This document shows positions 23,354 to 37,700 of a DNA stretch of 64,000 nt, piece by piece (position 1 is the stretch's first letter; every line of letters begins with the position of its first letter). The notes under the pieces are model-generated. The model was not told the DNA's origin. It saw nothing but the letters and a program-made list of their open reading frames with translations, and ran no database searches. The DNA lies in NCBI RefSeq assembly GCF_000002995.4, contig NW_025062476.1, positions 2,847,001 through 2,911,000 on the forward strand, written 5' to 3'. The position numbers were made by a program, and so were the translations under genes. This DNA is from Brugia malayi. Lineage: Eukaryota; Nematoda; Chromadorea; Rhabditida; Onchocercidae.

Positions 23354-25915
23354 ATTCCAGCTCCATCATCGATTGTATTTACAAAAGGCACAATAGCGGA
23401 GGAATGGAATGACAACACGCTTGGTGGAAATGGTTTCAAATTAGGTTTTGATAAAGAAGCGAACTCTACAAGGGTTGAAATTAACTCTGTCGGTCTGTTT
23501 GTTCTTCACTCTCTGTGTTGTTTAGGCAATTAATTTTATTTTATTTTTTTTGCTAGTTCTTATTTCGAAGGATGTTGATTATTTAAGATTATAGATCATG
23601 GTGTTTCGTTGGTACTTGATGGTGATCCGGCATTTTCAGTACTGTCTTTCTTTTGGTTGGCTGACGTAGATGGTTCCTTTACGATCAGCTTGAAGCTTGC
23701 TTATGTAATCATCAACTTTCTTTTCGTTAGAAAATAATGTATGGAAGTTTTTGTGGGAATATAAATTCCGGCGCTTAAAATTTTTGAATGCATATAGTAA
23801 GTCTATAGATTGGTTTGGCTATATCTAAGCTGGATCTAATATCTAATATTTACTTGGAGATGATAAAGTATTTTTTCATTTGCAGAGTCAGAAAACTATA
23901 CTATTGCATTACGTTCATAACGATGATGAGCAGTGTGTTTCACACAACAAGAAGACAAGCAAAGTTTGTTTTATATATATATAATTGAACATTGAAAAGA
24001 TGACTTGTCTAAAAGTGTTTTATCGAGATGTTAAAGAACTTATTAAACGTTTATTAAACTGTTCTAGTTGTACTAGTACTACTTTCTCTTAAGAGAAAAC
24101 CTTCATTATCTTTTAGAGTTCTTATAAATTTTTTTATTATTAGAGGTTTTTTGAAGGAAAGGTGAATTTTAAATCATTAATTATAATATAATAATCAGTT
24201 TCTATGTATTACGTTTCTGATGACAGTCTGTGTTATTACTTTGTAAAGATCAGTTTTCAGGTTGAGTATAATTATTCTTTGGGTGCAGAACCAAATCCAA
24301 ATGAATGGCGTTGGATTTGTCGTGATTTATTGGTTGATACTGGTCGTGCTCTCGCATCAACTTCAAAAAAAAAAGAAACCATCCTTCTACATCCAGGCAT
24401 TCTATTATTTTTTCTTTTTCTGATACATTCTGATAGAATAATTTATGAAAAGTGACTAGCTTAAATTGTGAAGAAAATGAATTTACTTAGTTGAAATTGC
24501 AGCAGTAAAACAGAATACAATGCCTGAGGGATACTTCTGCTTAAGAAATTGCAGTTTATTTTCTTCCTTTCTGAAGATTTTTAATGTTTAGTGGTATAAC
24601 ATTGCTTGCACTTTTACAGTTCAAAGATAATTTGTGTTTTCCTTTGACTAAGTTTTTTACTGTGCACCACTTATTTCTAAGTGAAAAATGATTAGGTGAC
24701 CGAGGATGATTTTCAGGAGATGTAATTTTGGATTCGATTACTTTTCGAGGACATTCGGTAATTCGTAGTTTTGAACAACGATCTTCTGCACATCTTGAAC
24801 ACTTCCTCGTAGCAGCTGACTGGTTAACTAATAATCAAGATGAACATGGTGGTTGGTCAGTTCCTGTTGAACGGTAAGTTTTAAGATTTGAACTAAAAGA
24901 TTTTATGTCTATTTTGAAATAAGCATGATGAACTGAACAAAATGCAATAATTTTAATTCATTTCAAATTTTCATACAAGTAATCATGATTCAGATATTTT
25001 TACAGCTCAATTGCCGATAAACGCTTGATTTTGCCAGCAGGCTGGTATAGTGCTATGGCTCAGGGGCATGCTTTAAGTGTGCTTACACGAGCTTATGTTG
25101 TAACAAATGATATGAAGTACTTTCAGGGTGCAAAGCGTGCACTCCAACTTTTTAAAATAGTGAGTTAATTGCGTCTTCATTACTTAGGATTATTAAATTT
25201 CCTAATCAAGAAGAATTAACTGGGCAAGTGTTCTTGACCACTGTCTAATTAAGGAAGATTTAATGAGGTGCTAAGCTGTATTTTTCATTCAGAAAGAGTA
25301 AGAAATTTACTTAACTTTAGTAGAATTAGCGTGAATTTCATATTTTTCTAGTTATAATGTCCAATAATGGAATTTACTCTCGTGCTATAATTTAAGAGTG
25401 CTACTTTCATTTCAAAGTAATAAAATCTTTTGTTTTTTTATTGTTTTAGTATTCTCATGAGAATTGGAAGATTTATCCAACTAAAATTTTTTTTATAGAA
25501 AGCTTCAAAAGGTGGAGTGCTAAATGAACTTTTCGGTCATCCATGGTTTGAAGAATATCCAACTACGCCAGGCACGTTTGTGCTGAATGGTTTTTTGTAT
25601 TCACTTATTGGGTTATATGACTTTGCACAAATTTCTAATTCACATGATAGTGACAACGATTCAGCTGCATTATTTTCTGCCGGTTTAGAAAGTTTGCGAA
25701 TTTTCCTACCTCTTTTTGATACCGGAAGTGGAACTTTTTATGATTTAAGACATTTGGGTCTAAAAACGGCACCAAATTTGGCGCGTTGGGATTATCACTC
25801 CGTGCATATTTATTTATTGAAATGGCTTTATATCATTACAAAGGATGAGTTTTTTAATGTAACTGCTAATCGATGGGTTTCTTATGCGACAGGTCACAGA
25901 GCAAAGCATAATTAG
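22133..25915 (+). CDS. hse-5: Heparan sulfate D-glucuronyl C5-epimerase
   Basis: A Golgi type II membrane enzyme converting D-glucuronate to L-iduronate in nascent heparan sulfate. Exons: 22133-22264, 22600-22765, 22908-23060, 23147-23242, 23361-23473, 23588-23704, 23886-23963, 24261-24396, 24717-24873, 25006-25159, 25499-25915, giving 572 aa (animal homologues are about 615). Residues about 8-29 form the signal anchor. Conserved blocks: [63 protein letters not shown] and the C-terminal RAKHN. Tyrosines Y454, Y515 and Y533 match the catalytic/substrate-binding tyrosines of human GLCE (500, 560, 578). The intron after 24396 starts GC, not GT, and only that junction gives the expected [20 protein letters not shown] follows at 26394. 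An overlapping upstream ORF precedes the start. Confidence 0.95.
24397..24716 (+). other. Putative GC-AG intron of hse-5
   Basis: The exon ends CATCCAG and the intron starts GCATTC; no GT occurs nearby. Joining at the acceptor TTTTCAG at 24716 keeps frame and the family-conserved residues. Confidence 0.7.
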
Positions 25916-26393
25916 TTATATGTTACCTTAAAATTTATTTGTTATCACTTTCTTATCCTCGAAGAGCTTGAAATTATTGAAATTGTTTGTTGTTCAAAAC
26001 AGCCACTTGCTGCGTGCCAGAGTCTTACATCAACTTTCAAGAAATAGTTTGTGGTGTCAGTTGTACAAACATTTTGATCTGTTAACTTAGCAAGTTAGAT
26101 TTTATCTTAAATTGCTGGAAAAGATATTTAGGTAATATGGAGACGCATAATAATTGTTTGTAGACGAATTCCAATTTAATGTATTTTGATTTCAATTTGT
26201 TCAAACTTACTATGTTTTTCATCGTGCCATTGTCTTTTGTGTGAATTTGCGGGTAATGTAATTTCTGGTTTTTGGTCTTGCACCACTATTTATATTTGAT
26301 GTAATTAATGTTTCCATGCGAGTGAATTAACACAGTTCACTGTGAGTATAAGTCATTCTTGTAGTGGGTATATTATTACAGGTTAATATATCT

Positions 26394-26399
26394 AATAAA
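26394..26399 (+). terminator. Possible polyadenylation signal AATAAA (hse-5)
   Basis: A canonical hexamer 479 bases past the hse-5 stop. It is distant, and a variant hexamer nearer the stop may be used instead. Confidence 0.3.
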
Positions 26400-27953
26400 T
26401 TCTAATAATTCTGTGCATATTACTAATTTAGTATCAGAACTGACAATCATCTCATCTCAGGTTCGAACAGTTCTGAATTGTTGATAATTTCTTTCTGTTT
26501 ACTTGGGAAATACTGGTAAAATCTGATGCTGAATTAAAATGACTGACACAGGCAGACATACAAATATGCATAACTTTCGTGTTATAACATATTCCCTGAT
26601 CTTTGTAGGTATACGATTTAAACATTTAAAGCAAATTTGAGTTTACCTATACATGCACGATTCTGAAATTATTTTGGCCTTGAAACTTTTGCTTTTGCTT
26701 TTCGAGAAGACAATTAAATCTTTCTTGAGTAGGGTACATTGATTACTTTTTGAATAGATTTTGGTGATAAAGCAAGATTTTTTTTTAAAAAAAAAAGTAA
26801 GGTATTCAGTAGTACAGTGGAGTCATTCATCAATAAGGTAACCTTTCATTTTAACCTTCAAATTTTGTTGTTATGCATTGTCAAATAATTGTTTAGAGCA
26901 GCTATGGGTTTAGTAAATGTAAATAGAATTTTTTTCTCAGTCAGAAATTTCATTGCACTGTTAGTTGTCGGAAATGTCATAGTGTTGTTATTAACATTGT
27001 GGAATTCGATAGTGATAAATAAATAAATCAATCAATCATGTTGTCATTAGATGCTAATAACTGAAAAACTAACTACCCCTTAACTAGTGATCCATTACAT
27101 ATTTCATTTACAGTTTTTTTTTTTTTTTCAAAAAAAAAACATTTTATCGAGTAGCAATTTTTTTTTTAGTTTAATTACTTACATCACTTCCTTTATTAGT
27201 CAAAATAGTTATTCTTCTTGTCTCTTGTCATCTTCCCGCTACCTCATTAAACATGATCAGTATCAGTCAACATTACCAAATTATTTTACTTCATTCCTTT
27301 AGCATTTCAGCAGTTTTACCTGACATTTGAAATTTATTAAAAAGTACTTTCAAACATTACAACATTTTTACCAACCGATACTTTCGATTCATCTCTGCAA
27401 TGTCATATTTTTTGTTGTTGTTGTTCCATTCTTTTCTTCTATCTCCAGTCTGACCTTTCAACTTGCTCCATTCAACTTTTTTTTTTTTGTCAACTCATAA
27501 TATCTATTCTCAATAACATACCCCTATAATAAAAGTGTACAAATTGATTCGTGAACTGCTGAAATTTTTCATTTTTTTTTTTGCTTTCATTTTTTATTAT
27601 TAAATTACTAGTTTACCTGTTCCTATGCTATCTCTTTCTATCAAAAGAATCTTTTTAAGCTGTTTTGTAATGTTTTTTTTTTTTTTTTTCATTTCGTTTA
27701 CTCTTCTTGAAAACATTTAATAAAATTGAAATAATTTTTTCTTCCTTTACTACTTTCTTTTATTCATATATTTTTACTATATTTTAACATTCCCTTCGAT
27801 CATTTCACATTCTTTTCTAAATCAAAACAAAATAAAGTGTAATACATTCATTCCATTCAAACAGAAAGTTTTAAACTAATCACTTATCGGTTACAGTAAA
27901 TCTGCAAAAAAGAAATAGCAATTTCTATTTTTATTACACAATAAGTGCGGAAG

Positions 27954-28039
27954 TGTGTATGTGTATGTGTGTGTATGTGTATGTGTGTGTGTATGTATGT
28001 GTGTGTGTGTATGTGTGTGTATGTGTATGTGTGTGTGTA

Positions 28040-28078
<39 letters not shown>
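27954..28078. repeat. (TG)n/(TATG)n compound microsatellite
   Basis: TG dinucleotides mixed with GTATG units over about 125 bp. Confidence 0.95.
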
Positions 28079-28731
28079 AGTAGAAAACTAGCAGAATAGA
28101 ATGAATAAATATGAAAATAAGATGTAAAAGAAATTGAAAAATGTAACAAAAAGAGGAAAGGAGCATTTAGAGGAAATGAATTCGCAAAAACGATGAAATT
28201 TAGGAGAAAGATATTTCTTTTACTTTACTGCTCAAACTATATAACATATGTTTGTTTTTCGTGAAAAGTTAGTTAAAATTAAAATATATCATCATCATCA
28301 TCATCCACTTTCATTTTCATTTCCATTCTCATTCTCGTCATCTTCTTTCCTCTCTTCTCTCTTTTCTCTTTCTTCTCCTCTTCGTCATTTATTGTTATTT
28401 TTGTTGGTTGAAAATGAGAAAAGATTTAAATTGTAAATTTGGGTTTTCTTTTCACCTTCAACAAGCATAACACATTTGCGCTTCAAAAAGTTACTATTGC
28501 TGAAGCAATTCATTCTAATTCGATCACTTCCTCTCATATCATTAAGCTGTTTGAGTTAAACTGAATTTGAAGCATTTGCTAGTAGCTGGTGCTATTTCTA
28601 TTTCATTTTTCTATTATTATTATTATTATCTGTCATTTCACAGGTTGTTCTATTATCAGCATCAATTAGCATTACGATCAATTAGCAATTTATTGTTACT
28701 ATTATTATTAACAACAACAACAAAAGCTGCT

Positions 28732-31700
28732 ATGTTGTGGTCAACAATTGCACCACGGATTTTTTGGATTTTATTACTCATCAGGTAAATTACTTAAATA
28801 ATTAAATAAAATGCATATTTAACTTCTTCAAATTGTGAATTTATTTTAATTATCATAGGTAAGCTAGATTAAAATAAAGCTTTTTTAATTAGAATAATAA
28901 AAAAATAAAAAAAAAAAAAAAACAAGAAAATTAGCTTACTTATTGCTGTAAAATATAGAAAAGCCATATTCCGAAATCCGATGAATTGAAATTTGAATAT
29001 ATTATTAATTAATTATGGAAATATTTTCTCTTTTTTTTTTGTATAATATTGCTAGGATTATTAAAAAAATAATAGCAGTTAACATAAGATTAAGATTAAA
29101 TTTCAGAGCGCAATTTCTTCTACTTTCAAAGTATTTGTTATCTTTGTTGTAGAAAATATTGCTTTTTTTTTGATATATTCTATCGATTCGTTGAGATTTT
29201 TATTTTTATTTTTTTCGATTTGAAAAGTTTAATAGCAATAGATTGACAAATGGACAGATAATATGCGTAATATTTTTTTGGGCGTTAGCCTTAGAAGTGA
29301 CCTTGAAACCTTTAAAAATGCCTTTTCTCCGTTTGAAACCTTTAAAAATGCCTTTTCTCCGCCTTTTCTCACTCAGTTTCCCTACCGATTGTCATATATA
29401 CTTTACTTTTCATCATATACAGCAATCAGGTAGAGAAGTAATTCGTTGTTTCTACATAGAATATGAGCAAATTAAACCTTCAAATTACTTCAAATCTGAA
29501 TAACCATTAGCTAATTAACGTTAAATTTCACACAATTAATTATAAAAGGATTAGCTTGAATGATTGATATTCCCGTATTGGTCATTGTCTGCTTCCGATA
29601 GCCAATCGCTATACCTCTTACTTTCTCTTAAATGACCATTGCACTGTGCATTCATTATCAATTGTTAGACATAATGCATTACTGTTATTCTGAATTGCTT
29701 CTGCCGAATCTTTTTTTTTATGACCTAAAATCAAACTTTGAACTGAAGTCAAAACTTTGCTAAATTTTGAATAATAAACAAGAAGTGAATATTAAAATAG
29801 TGCGTAATTAAATAATTTATTTCGCTAATATATTCAAATTGAAAGCTACAAATTTAATAATGCAAAAATTGGTGTTTTTCCTTTTTTTTTTTTTCTTTAG
29901 ATTTATTAAAATGATGTGATATAAATGACTCTTAAATTCAACAACTTTTCATACTTTTCGAAATATTCAAATGTCAAAAGATGTTTAACATTTGAAAATT
30001 ATTTTTGGACTGAATTATTAATGATAACATTTCTGATGATGATATATTATCATTGTGAAATATATGCTTGTTTTTCTGTTTCTTTCACTTTGATATCATT
30101 TCTAGAAGTTCCATTTATCAAAATGATTAAATCACTCATTGCTTATTTTACATTTCTCTTTCTTATCACTGAAAATTTTTATCTTTACTTCACAGCAATT
30201 TACAATTAATTTGGAATCGTTTTTTTTTTTTTTTTTTTTTTTTTTTGGCAAAAATTTTTTTTCTTTTTCTCAACAAACAATTTATTATGCAAATAAGATG
30301 TAATACAATTAATGAAAAAAAATATGTATATATTGCTAATTCTCTTTCAATCCTTCTTTGATATGCAATATTTGAATATAAAGTTTATTAATCGAGCTTT
30401 GTATTTTTATGTTTTCAATAAACTTAGACAGTTTTATTTAAGTATAATATAATGTTATTTGTTTTTTACATTCCGAAAATTATCAATTTAATAAAAAAAT
30501 AATTTTCCGAAATTTCATTTCCGAAATAAGTATAGAAATCTTATCAGTTTTTATTAAATTAAAAGGTATTCCTTGTAATCAGGATTATCAGTGATTTTAA
30601 TAATTTATCCAGAAAGATCAAATAATGCTTGAATTATGATAAGAATAGCTATGATACTAGGTTATTATCTTATTGGATAGTAATGATTTCATCTTTGTTT
30701 CACATCGATTTCATCGATTTCAAGATAATCTATCTTTAAATTATTTTTGTCTCTCAAAAATTCTCACCAAAGTATGCGAAATGCTTGAAATTTTTGTTTG
30801 AAAACTTTCAAACAATACAATCTTTCAATTTATTTTCCATTTAATTGATAAAGAACAAAATTACATATTCAGTTTCAAATCTAAAAGAGAACTGTTTCTT
30901 ATAAATGAATTATTGATTGATTTTGTGAACTTTAACCTCTTGAATACTTTGTAATTCATCCAATTAAAAATAATATTTTAACAAATAAATATATGTTCGT
31001 CCTTATTTTCTATAAATGTTCGATATTGAATGATCAAAAAAGGCATTACCGCTTGAAATATATCTCTTCGTGGTTCATTTTTCAAGTATTTTTTGAATAA
31101 TTTAAAAACTCTTATTAAAATACCATTTAAGCATTGTTAAGCTTAAGCTTCCAGTTATTTGTAAATACAAACTTTTTAAAGTAACCGGAAAATTTTCCGT
31201 GCCATATTTTAAATTTGTCTCATATCTAATTTAAACTCGCATTTGTATGCCAAAATTTTGATGCAATTTTTTAATTTTATAAAATATTTTTGCTAAAGAT
31301 TTTTCGAAGTCGAATAAATTGTTTCTTTGATGAGATTTCTGCTTTGATTAATATTTTAGTTAGTTTTCTTTTACTATTAGAGAATTTTATCTTTGTTTTA
31401 TTAGAACAGTTGGAAAATAGTACACTTCCCGAAACGAATTTAATAGCACAAATAGTGCTAAACCTGATTTTTTTTTTTTTTTTTTTGTTTTTTTGTTTTA
31501 TCAAAGACTCTGATTAATAGTTCATTCGTTTTCTTCTCTTCCTGATAAAAATTTTTCATTCTTGTTTGAATAAAAATGAAATTCGCACTATTTTAGCAAT
31601 GAGTAATTCGAAAATATGTCGAGAATAGTGATTAAATACGTAATTATGTGCAGTAAGTAACGCTTAATAATGGTGATAACAAATAGTAAGATTGATAACA

Positions 31701-34700
31701 CTGATAATGTAGAGCTGATAATAATAGTAATATTATAGTCTATTATTATATAAGTGAATAATTTGATGGTTCAGTAATAATAATGATAACAGCAAGTGAT
31801 AAAAGTGATAAAGCTGCAATCGATTATACTATCTTTCTTTTTAGCATAAACTTTGTGGATTTTAAGTCAAAGTTGGCAGTATGGTTTAAATCTTTTAATA
31901 AATAATGGCAAAATTAAATTCTTTGCAATATTTTAGTACGTACGGACAGTATTAAATATTTTAATTGTTTTTAATTTTCTCTAAATCTTACGACGAGATA
32001 TTTGTCACTATCAATTGTCAACTATCATATCATCAGTTGTTTTAGGATGATATTTGATGTGACACGATCAGTAATGTCCTGATTTCAAATTAGGATTTAA
32101 GTAAAGAATAAGAAGTGCTGCATATTTTTTTACCTGAAAATTCAAATTTTCGCAATTACAATTTATTTTTATCCTAGCGACAAATCTGTTTCTTTATAAA
32201 TATGAAAAATTTGAATCGCACTTTTCAAATTATTTTTTATGCCTTTTAAAATGCTAAAAAATTTTTGATTAAATGAGTTTTTCTAATTATCGTTAATTTA
32301 TAAAAAAATTCATAGCTGTAATCAAAAATTTCTTTAATTGAGAAATCAACTAATTTGATAGTTTCTATGCAGAAACTATAAATACAGATGCGATCAAATT
32401 TGCAACCGTAATAAAATTTAAAAAGAAACAGTTTTTTTTTTTTTAATTTCCAGCTTTTTTTTAAAATTTAAAATGTAAAACTAATGATTCATAGTTGATA
32501 TGTGAAGCTTTTAAGAAATATTTCAACTTTTCGACATAATGTAAATGATAAAATAAATCAGTGATTTCGAATATAAAAAAAAAACAAAATAAATAAAATT
32601 CTAGAAGTTAATTTTTTTTTTCTTCTTAGTCGAATATTTAAGAAAGGAACAAAAAGTGAAAATAATGATCAGAGAAGAAAAAAAGAGAGAAAAACAAAAA
32701 CAAAAACAACAACAACAACAAACAATGAAAACCTGAAAATAGCAGAGGAATATGTGAAAAGATAACACAAACTTTTAGCATTTGTGTTTATTTTCAATCT
32801 TTCAATCTTAAATCTCTCTCAAAATTACAATCTTCAATCCTTTTTCTCTTTTATTATTAATTATCTCTTCCCATTCCCGCGTTCGTTCAACTTTTTTTTT
32901 TTCATCAAATTATTTTTCTTCAGGAAATTTCCCTCTTCTCTTCATCATTATTTGCATTCATCAAGTGATTTTGTGTAATTTTTTTTTTGTTGCATCTTAA
33001 AATAAACGAAAATATTTTAAATAAAATGAAAAAATGACAAAAAAAAATGGGAAAGATTGAAAGAAATGAGTTTTTTTTTTTTTTTTTTTTTTTTTTTGAG
33101 TCATTTTTAATCTTTGAGTTAAAGATGATATCTTCAAGTTTTATTTATTTAGAATAACTATTTTTGAATTTTAACAAATTTTTTTTTCTTTTCAAAAATT
33201 TACATAGATACGTTAGACTAAAGATACGGTTCATACTTTATCAGCACTGATAAGCTTTATATAGTGTATATGTATGTAATAACGTTGTGTTAGAATTAGA
33301 AAAGATAAATGATATAAATCTAATTAATATTCAGTATCTTTAGTATATTATGAATGAAATGAATCATTCAAGTGGGAAACTTTCGTTAATTTATTTTTAT
33401 TTATTATTTAATTTCAAAAAAGTCTTTTACTTTCTTTCTTCTTTTCAGCATTGGTATAATTGTATCAGTACGTGGACAATCACCGAAAGTATTACGATCA
33501 CGTCAAATTGGTCTCGAGGGGCAGGTGCTGTCGAGGATCCTCTCGGAATACGATCCACAGACACGACCACCAGTCAGGGGTTGTCCACTTAAATCTTATT
33601 TTATTCCATTCATTGTATGCTTTACAGACTCGGCCGATCATTCCGCAATCGTTGTGATCGCATCGATCTTTATCAACCGCATCTTATGGCACGATCACCA
33701 AGCGGTTTATATTTTTCACCTTTTAACATTTCAATTAGTGTTTATTAACTAAATTTTTGAATCAAATAATTCTTAAGTTCTAATTAAATTTTTCCACTTT
33801 ATAAATAATTTAATTTTGAATATTTTTTAGGTTGTCGATTTATACCTACGACAACAGTGGGAAGATGGTCGACTTGTATATCAAGTAGACGATCGGGATG
33901 GAATTGAAGAGGTGGTCGTGCCACATAATAGAAGAATTTGGATACCTGATACTTATTTCTCGAATGCTCATGATGTAAATCATGAAAAACGTCATCGAAC
34001 GGTTGTCGAACCAACAGGATATGTTCGATCTTCCGAAATGTTATTATTTACTTTTAGCTAAAATTTTTGATGCTTTAATATTTTGGTGGTAAAGCCAAGA
34101 AAAAGCATTGTAAGCATAAAATGTTGAAATTAACATTTAAATGTTTCAAATGTATCAGCAAAATAAAATTATAAGGTGACAATAAGTTTTTCATTTAAGA
34201 TCTCATTTGAGGATGCTAAAAATTCGTATTCAGAAATGGTCAACATGGAAATTGCCATTTTTTGCATTTGTCAATTCAGATCTCAGTTTTTTTTTTTTTT
34301 ATTACAAAGCTGAAAGATAGTTAAAATTAGTATCTCAGCTAAGCATATTTTTCTATTTTTCCCTTATCATACAACAAAATGTTAATTTAACATTTAATAA
34401 ATTGAAGTAATTGTTTAGTGTTATGGAATACATAATAAATAACAATTACTTGTGACGGTATCTTTTGTAAAGTTTTAAAGTCATAATTGAAGTAATATTT
34501 TTAGAGAAAGACATTGACGTTCATTTTGAGGCTATTTTTCTTAATTTAAAAAAATATTAATTGTTGTAATTAAGATATTACCTCTGATATTACAATAGTT
34601 GTTCTTTTGAAGTTTTTCTTTTTTTAATTTTTTTTCAATTTTTCAAGAAAATAAAAAACACTAAATAGATAATTTTATTTTCCTTCTTACTTATCAAACA

Positions 34701-37700
34701 AATGATTACAAAACTGTTTGCACTTTCTTTTTTTTCGATATTTTTCATCTCAGTATTGTTTCAAAAAGTAATTGTTTAGTGTTATGGAATACATAATAAA
34801 TAACAATTACTTGTGACGGTATCTTTTGTAAAGTTTTAAAGTCATAATTGAAGTAATATTCTTAGAGAGAGACATTAACGTTCATTTTGAGGCTATTTTT
34901 CTTAATTTAAAAAAATATTAATTGTTGTAATTAAGATATTACCTTTGATATTACAATGGTTGTTCTTTTGAAGTTTTTCTTTTTTTAATTTTTTTTCAAT
35001 TTTTCAACAAAATAAAAAACACTAAATAGATAATTTTATTTTCCTTCTTACTTATCAAACAAATGATTACAAAACTGTTTGCACTTTCTTTTTTTTCGAT
35101 ATTTTTCATCTCAGTATTGTTTCAAAAAGTAATTGTTTAGTGTTATGGAATACATAATAAATAATAATTACGTATGACAGTATCTCAAAAAGAAAATAAT
35201 TTTTCAAACATTTCAAGTCATTTCAATTTGGAACGTTATTATTACATTATAAACGTTTGTTTACTTTGCATAATGCATTTATACTTAAGAATATTTCTTA
35301 AATTCTTAATATACTCAAATTACCTGTTATTACTGCAATTTTTTAATGAATTAATTGAAGGCGTACAGTGACAGTACCAGTGGAATACAGCTCCAAGTAT
35401 CCATTTGAAAACACTCGAATGATCAAACTAAGATTATCAAGTTGTAAGTTCATCTTCTGTATAATAATGAAAAAATGAAATAAAATAAAAGAGAATGAAA
35501 ATTGAAAAAAAAAAAAAATGAAAGTAAATAAAAATAAATGAAAAAGATAAAAAAGATACTTGGAATAAATGATTTAATGATTTTTTTCTTTAAAATAAGT
35601 AATAATTACATAAACCATTCACTAATGTATTTAAATCTAATCTGTTTACTAAGCTAATAGAATCAGTTTGGGTAAGTTTGCTAGATGGTACTTTTGGTAC
35701 ATCTGTAAACTGTAAATTTGGTACTTTTCTTACTTACTTTTCTTCACAAATGAATCATTTTGTGTATTCATAATTACTTCATATATGATTAAATACGAGA
35801 ATGACAAAAAGTTGAACTGATTTTGCGGATATATCATAGAATAAATTATCAAGGATATATCACAGGGATGAATTTTTACTGATAGCTATGCTTGATTCAT
35901 AGAAAGTTGAAAGGTCAACTGCTGGTTTATTTAAAATTATTGAAAGATTGCCGCAGTAATTGATGCATCTGAATGTTAACCTTTCTACTTACAGATAAAT
36001 ATCCAATTGAAGACATTGTCTATTTATGGGCAAATTCACCGCCTACAGTGATACCGGTTGAAGTATCACAAGAATTGCTAAGTGGCTTCTATGAATTTAA
36101 AGAAGCGGTAGCTGAAGATTGCGCTGGAAATTATACAGTTGGTTAGTTTCTTTTAAGTTTTCATGAATTTAGCTTATTTGTTCATTTTTTCTTCCGTGTA
36201 ATTCTACTGAATTTTATTTAAAATTTCCTGAAATAACTCATTTTACAAATTTTTATGGAATGTGTGATTTTCAAGAGTTCTAATTTTGAGATTTTTTGTT
36301 CTAATTTCTACAGAATATGATTTCATTTTTGCTTCGTCTAATCACTTAATGAAAGTAAAATTGTTGCATTGAACTTATCAATTTATCAGCTAATTTAAAG
36401 TATTTGTTCTTTTGTTTTAAATGATAAAGCAACAACGAAAGCTAAATTTTTTTGTCGTTTATCGATCAAATGATTTAACTTTTTTAGGTATATATTCTTG
36501 TATTGATGTTCTCATAACATTCACTGGTGCCTCATCCGAAGCATTTTGGCGTATTTTCATCCCATCAATACTTTTGGTAAGCTTTACAAATTCAATTAAT
36601 AAAAGTAATAACAGTAACATTTAGAAATTTCAATTTCTGTAATAATGGTGATATTTCTTGATAGGTAATTAATGCAAAAATTTTTATACTTTAATCGAGA
36701 GTGTTTAACTTTGTCAAATTGTTATGTCTTATATTTTAATTTGCTTACTATCATTTTGTCCTGGAATTCTATTTCAGTTTAAAATTTTGAATCTTTTTTA
36801 TAATTCTTGAATATTTTCACGATCGTAATTCATCTTTTCTTCGAATGTTACGTATTCTAATGTTATTTTAAATTTTTTGATTTTTTTTTTTTTTTTTTCC
36901 TAGCTATTGTAAAAATTGAACATAAAAAAGTGCTTTTTTAAACATGAACAATAATTATTTAATAAAATTTCATATTTTTAGGAAAATTTTTCAAACAAAA
37001 GTCATCATGAATTTATTATTTTCTAATTTTTTTCCGTTTTAAAATTATATCCATTTGCGAGAATATGTAGAAGTAATTGTGGGAAGGAATTTTGTTATGA
37101 ACAAATCTAAGCAAATGTTAGGGGTACTTCATTCGATAGACAAAATAATGTTATATAATGTCAGCTTATCCAAAGAGAAGAATATAGCATTAGCGTTTTA
37201 TAAAAATTAAAAGCATATTTTAATGTTAGATGACTTAATCTATTGAAAGTGAAAAAAAAAAAAAAAAAAAAAACATTGAAAAATGTAATGGAATGGAAGA
37301 TTTTTATGCAAAATATGAACTGAGCATACTTGTATAAATATTAAACTAACAAATCTGATCTTTAATTATAATTGTATATTTTTTAAAATTAAATTATGCT
37401 TACAGATATTAGCATCATGGCTTCATTTTTGGGTTCATGGTTCATGGTCAGTTCCACGAACAATCAGTGCTGCGGTGCCGTTCTTCATCTTTGCTTCTAT
37501 TACGGTTAATTTTAATTGATTTTTAAGTGCTATCATAATCATTGCAAAGAATGTTATCTTAGCTGTAATTATAATTGTGTAGATATGTACATATGTATCA
37601 AAATTAGCATTGTGTGTTGTTCAGAACATATTGATAAGTTGATAACTATGATAATGATCGATTGAAAATGATGAATGTTCATAAAGCCTTTAGTTACTGC

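Larger units (their letters stand above)
25916..28731. other. Intergenic, hse-5 to channel gene
   Basis: No supported exon. Contents: AATAAA at 26394, several T-tracts (27112-27129, 27674-27690), a TG/TATG microsatellite at 27954-28078, a CAT-repeat near 28290, and TTA/CAA short repeats just before the channel's first exon. Minus-strand frames across the microsatellite encode only His-Thr repeats. Confidence 0.6.

Noticed and set aside
27891..28166. Minus-strand frames rich in His and Thr
   Set aside because: Pure translation of the TG/TATG microsatellite, open in two overlapping frames.
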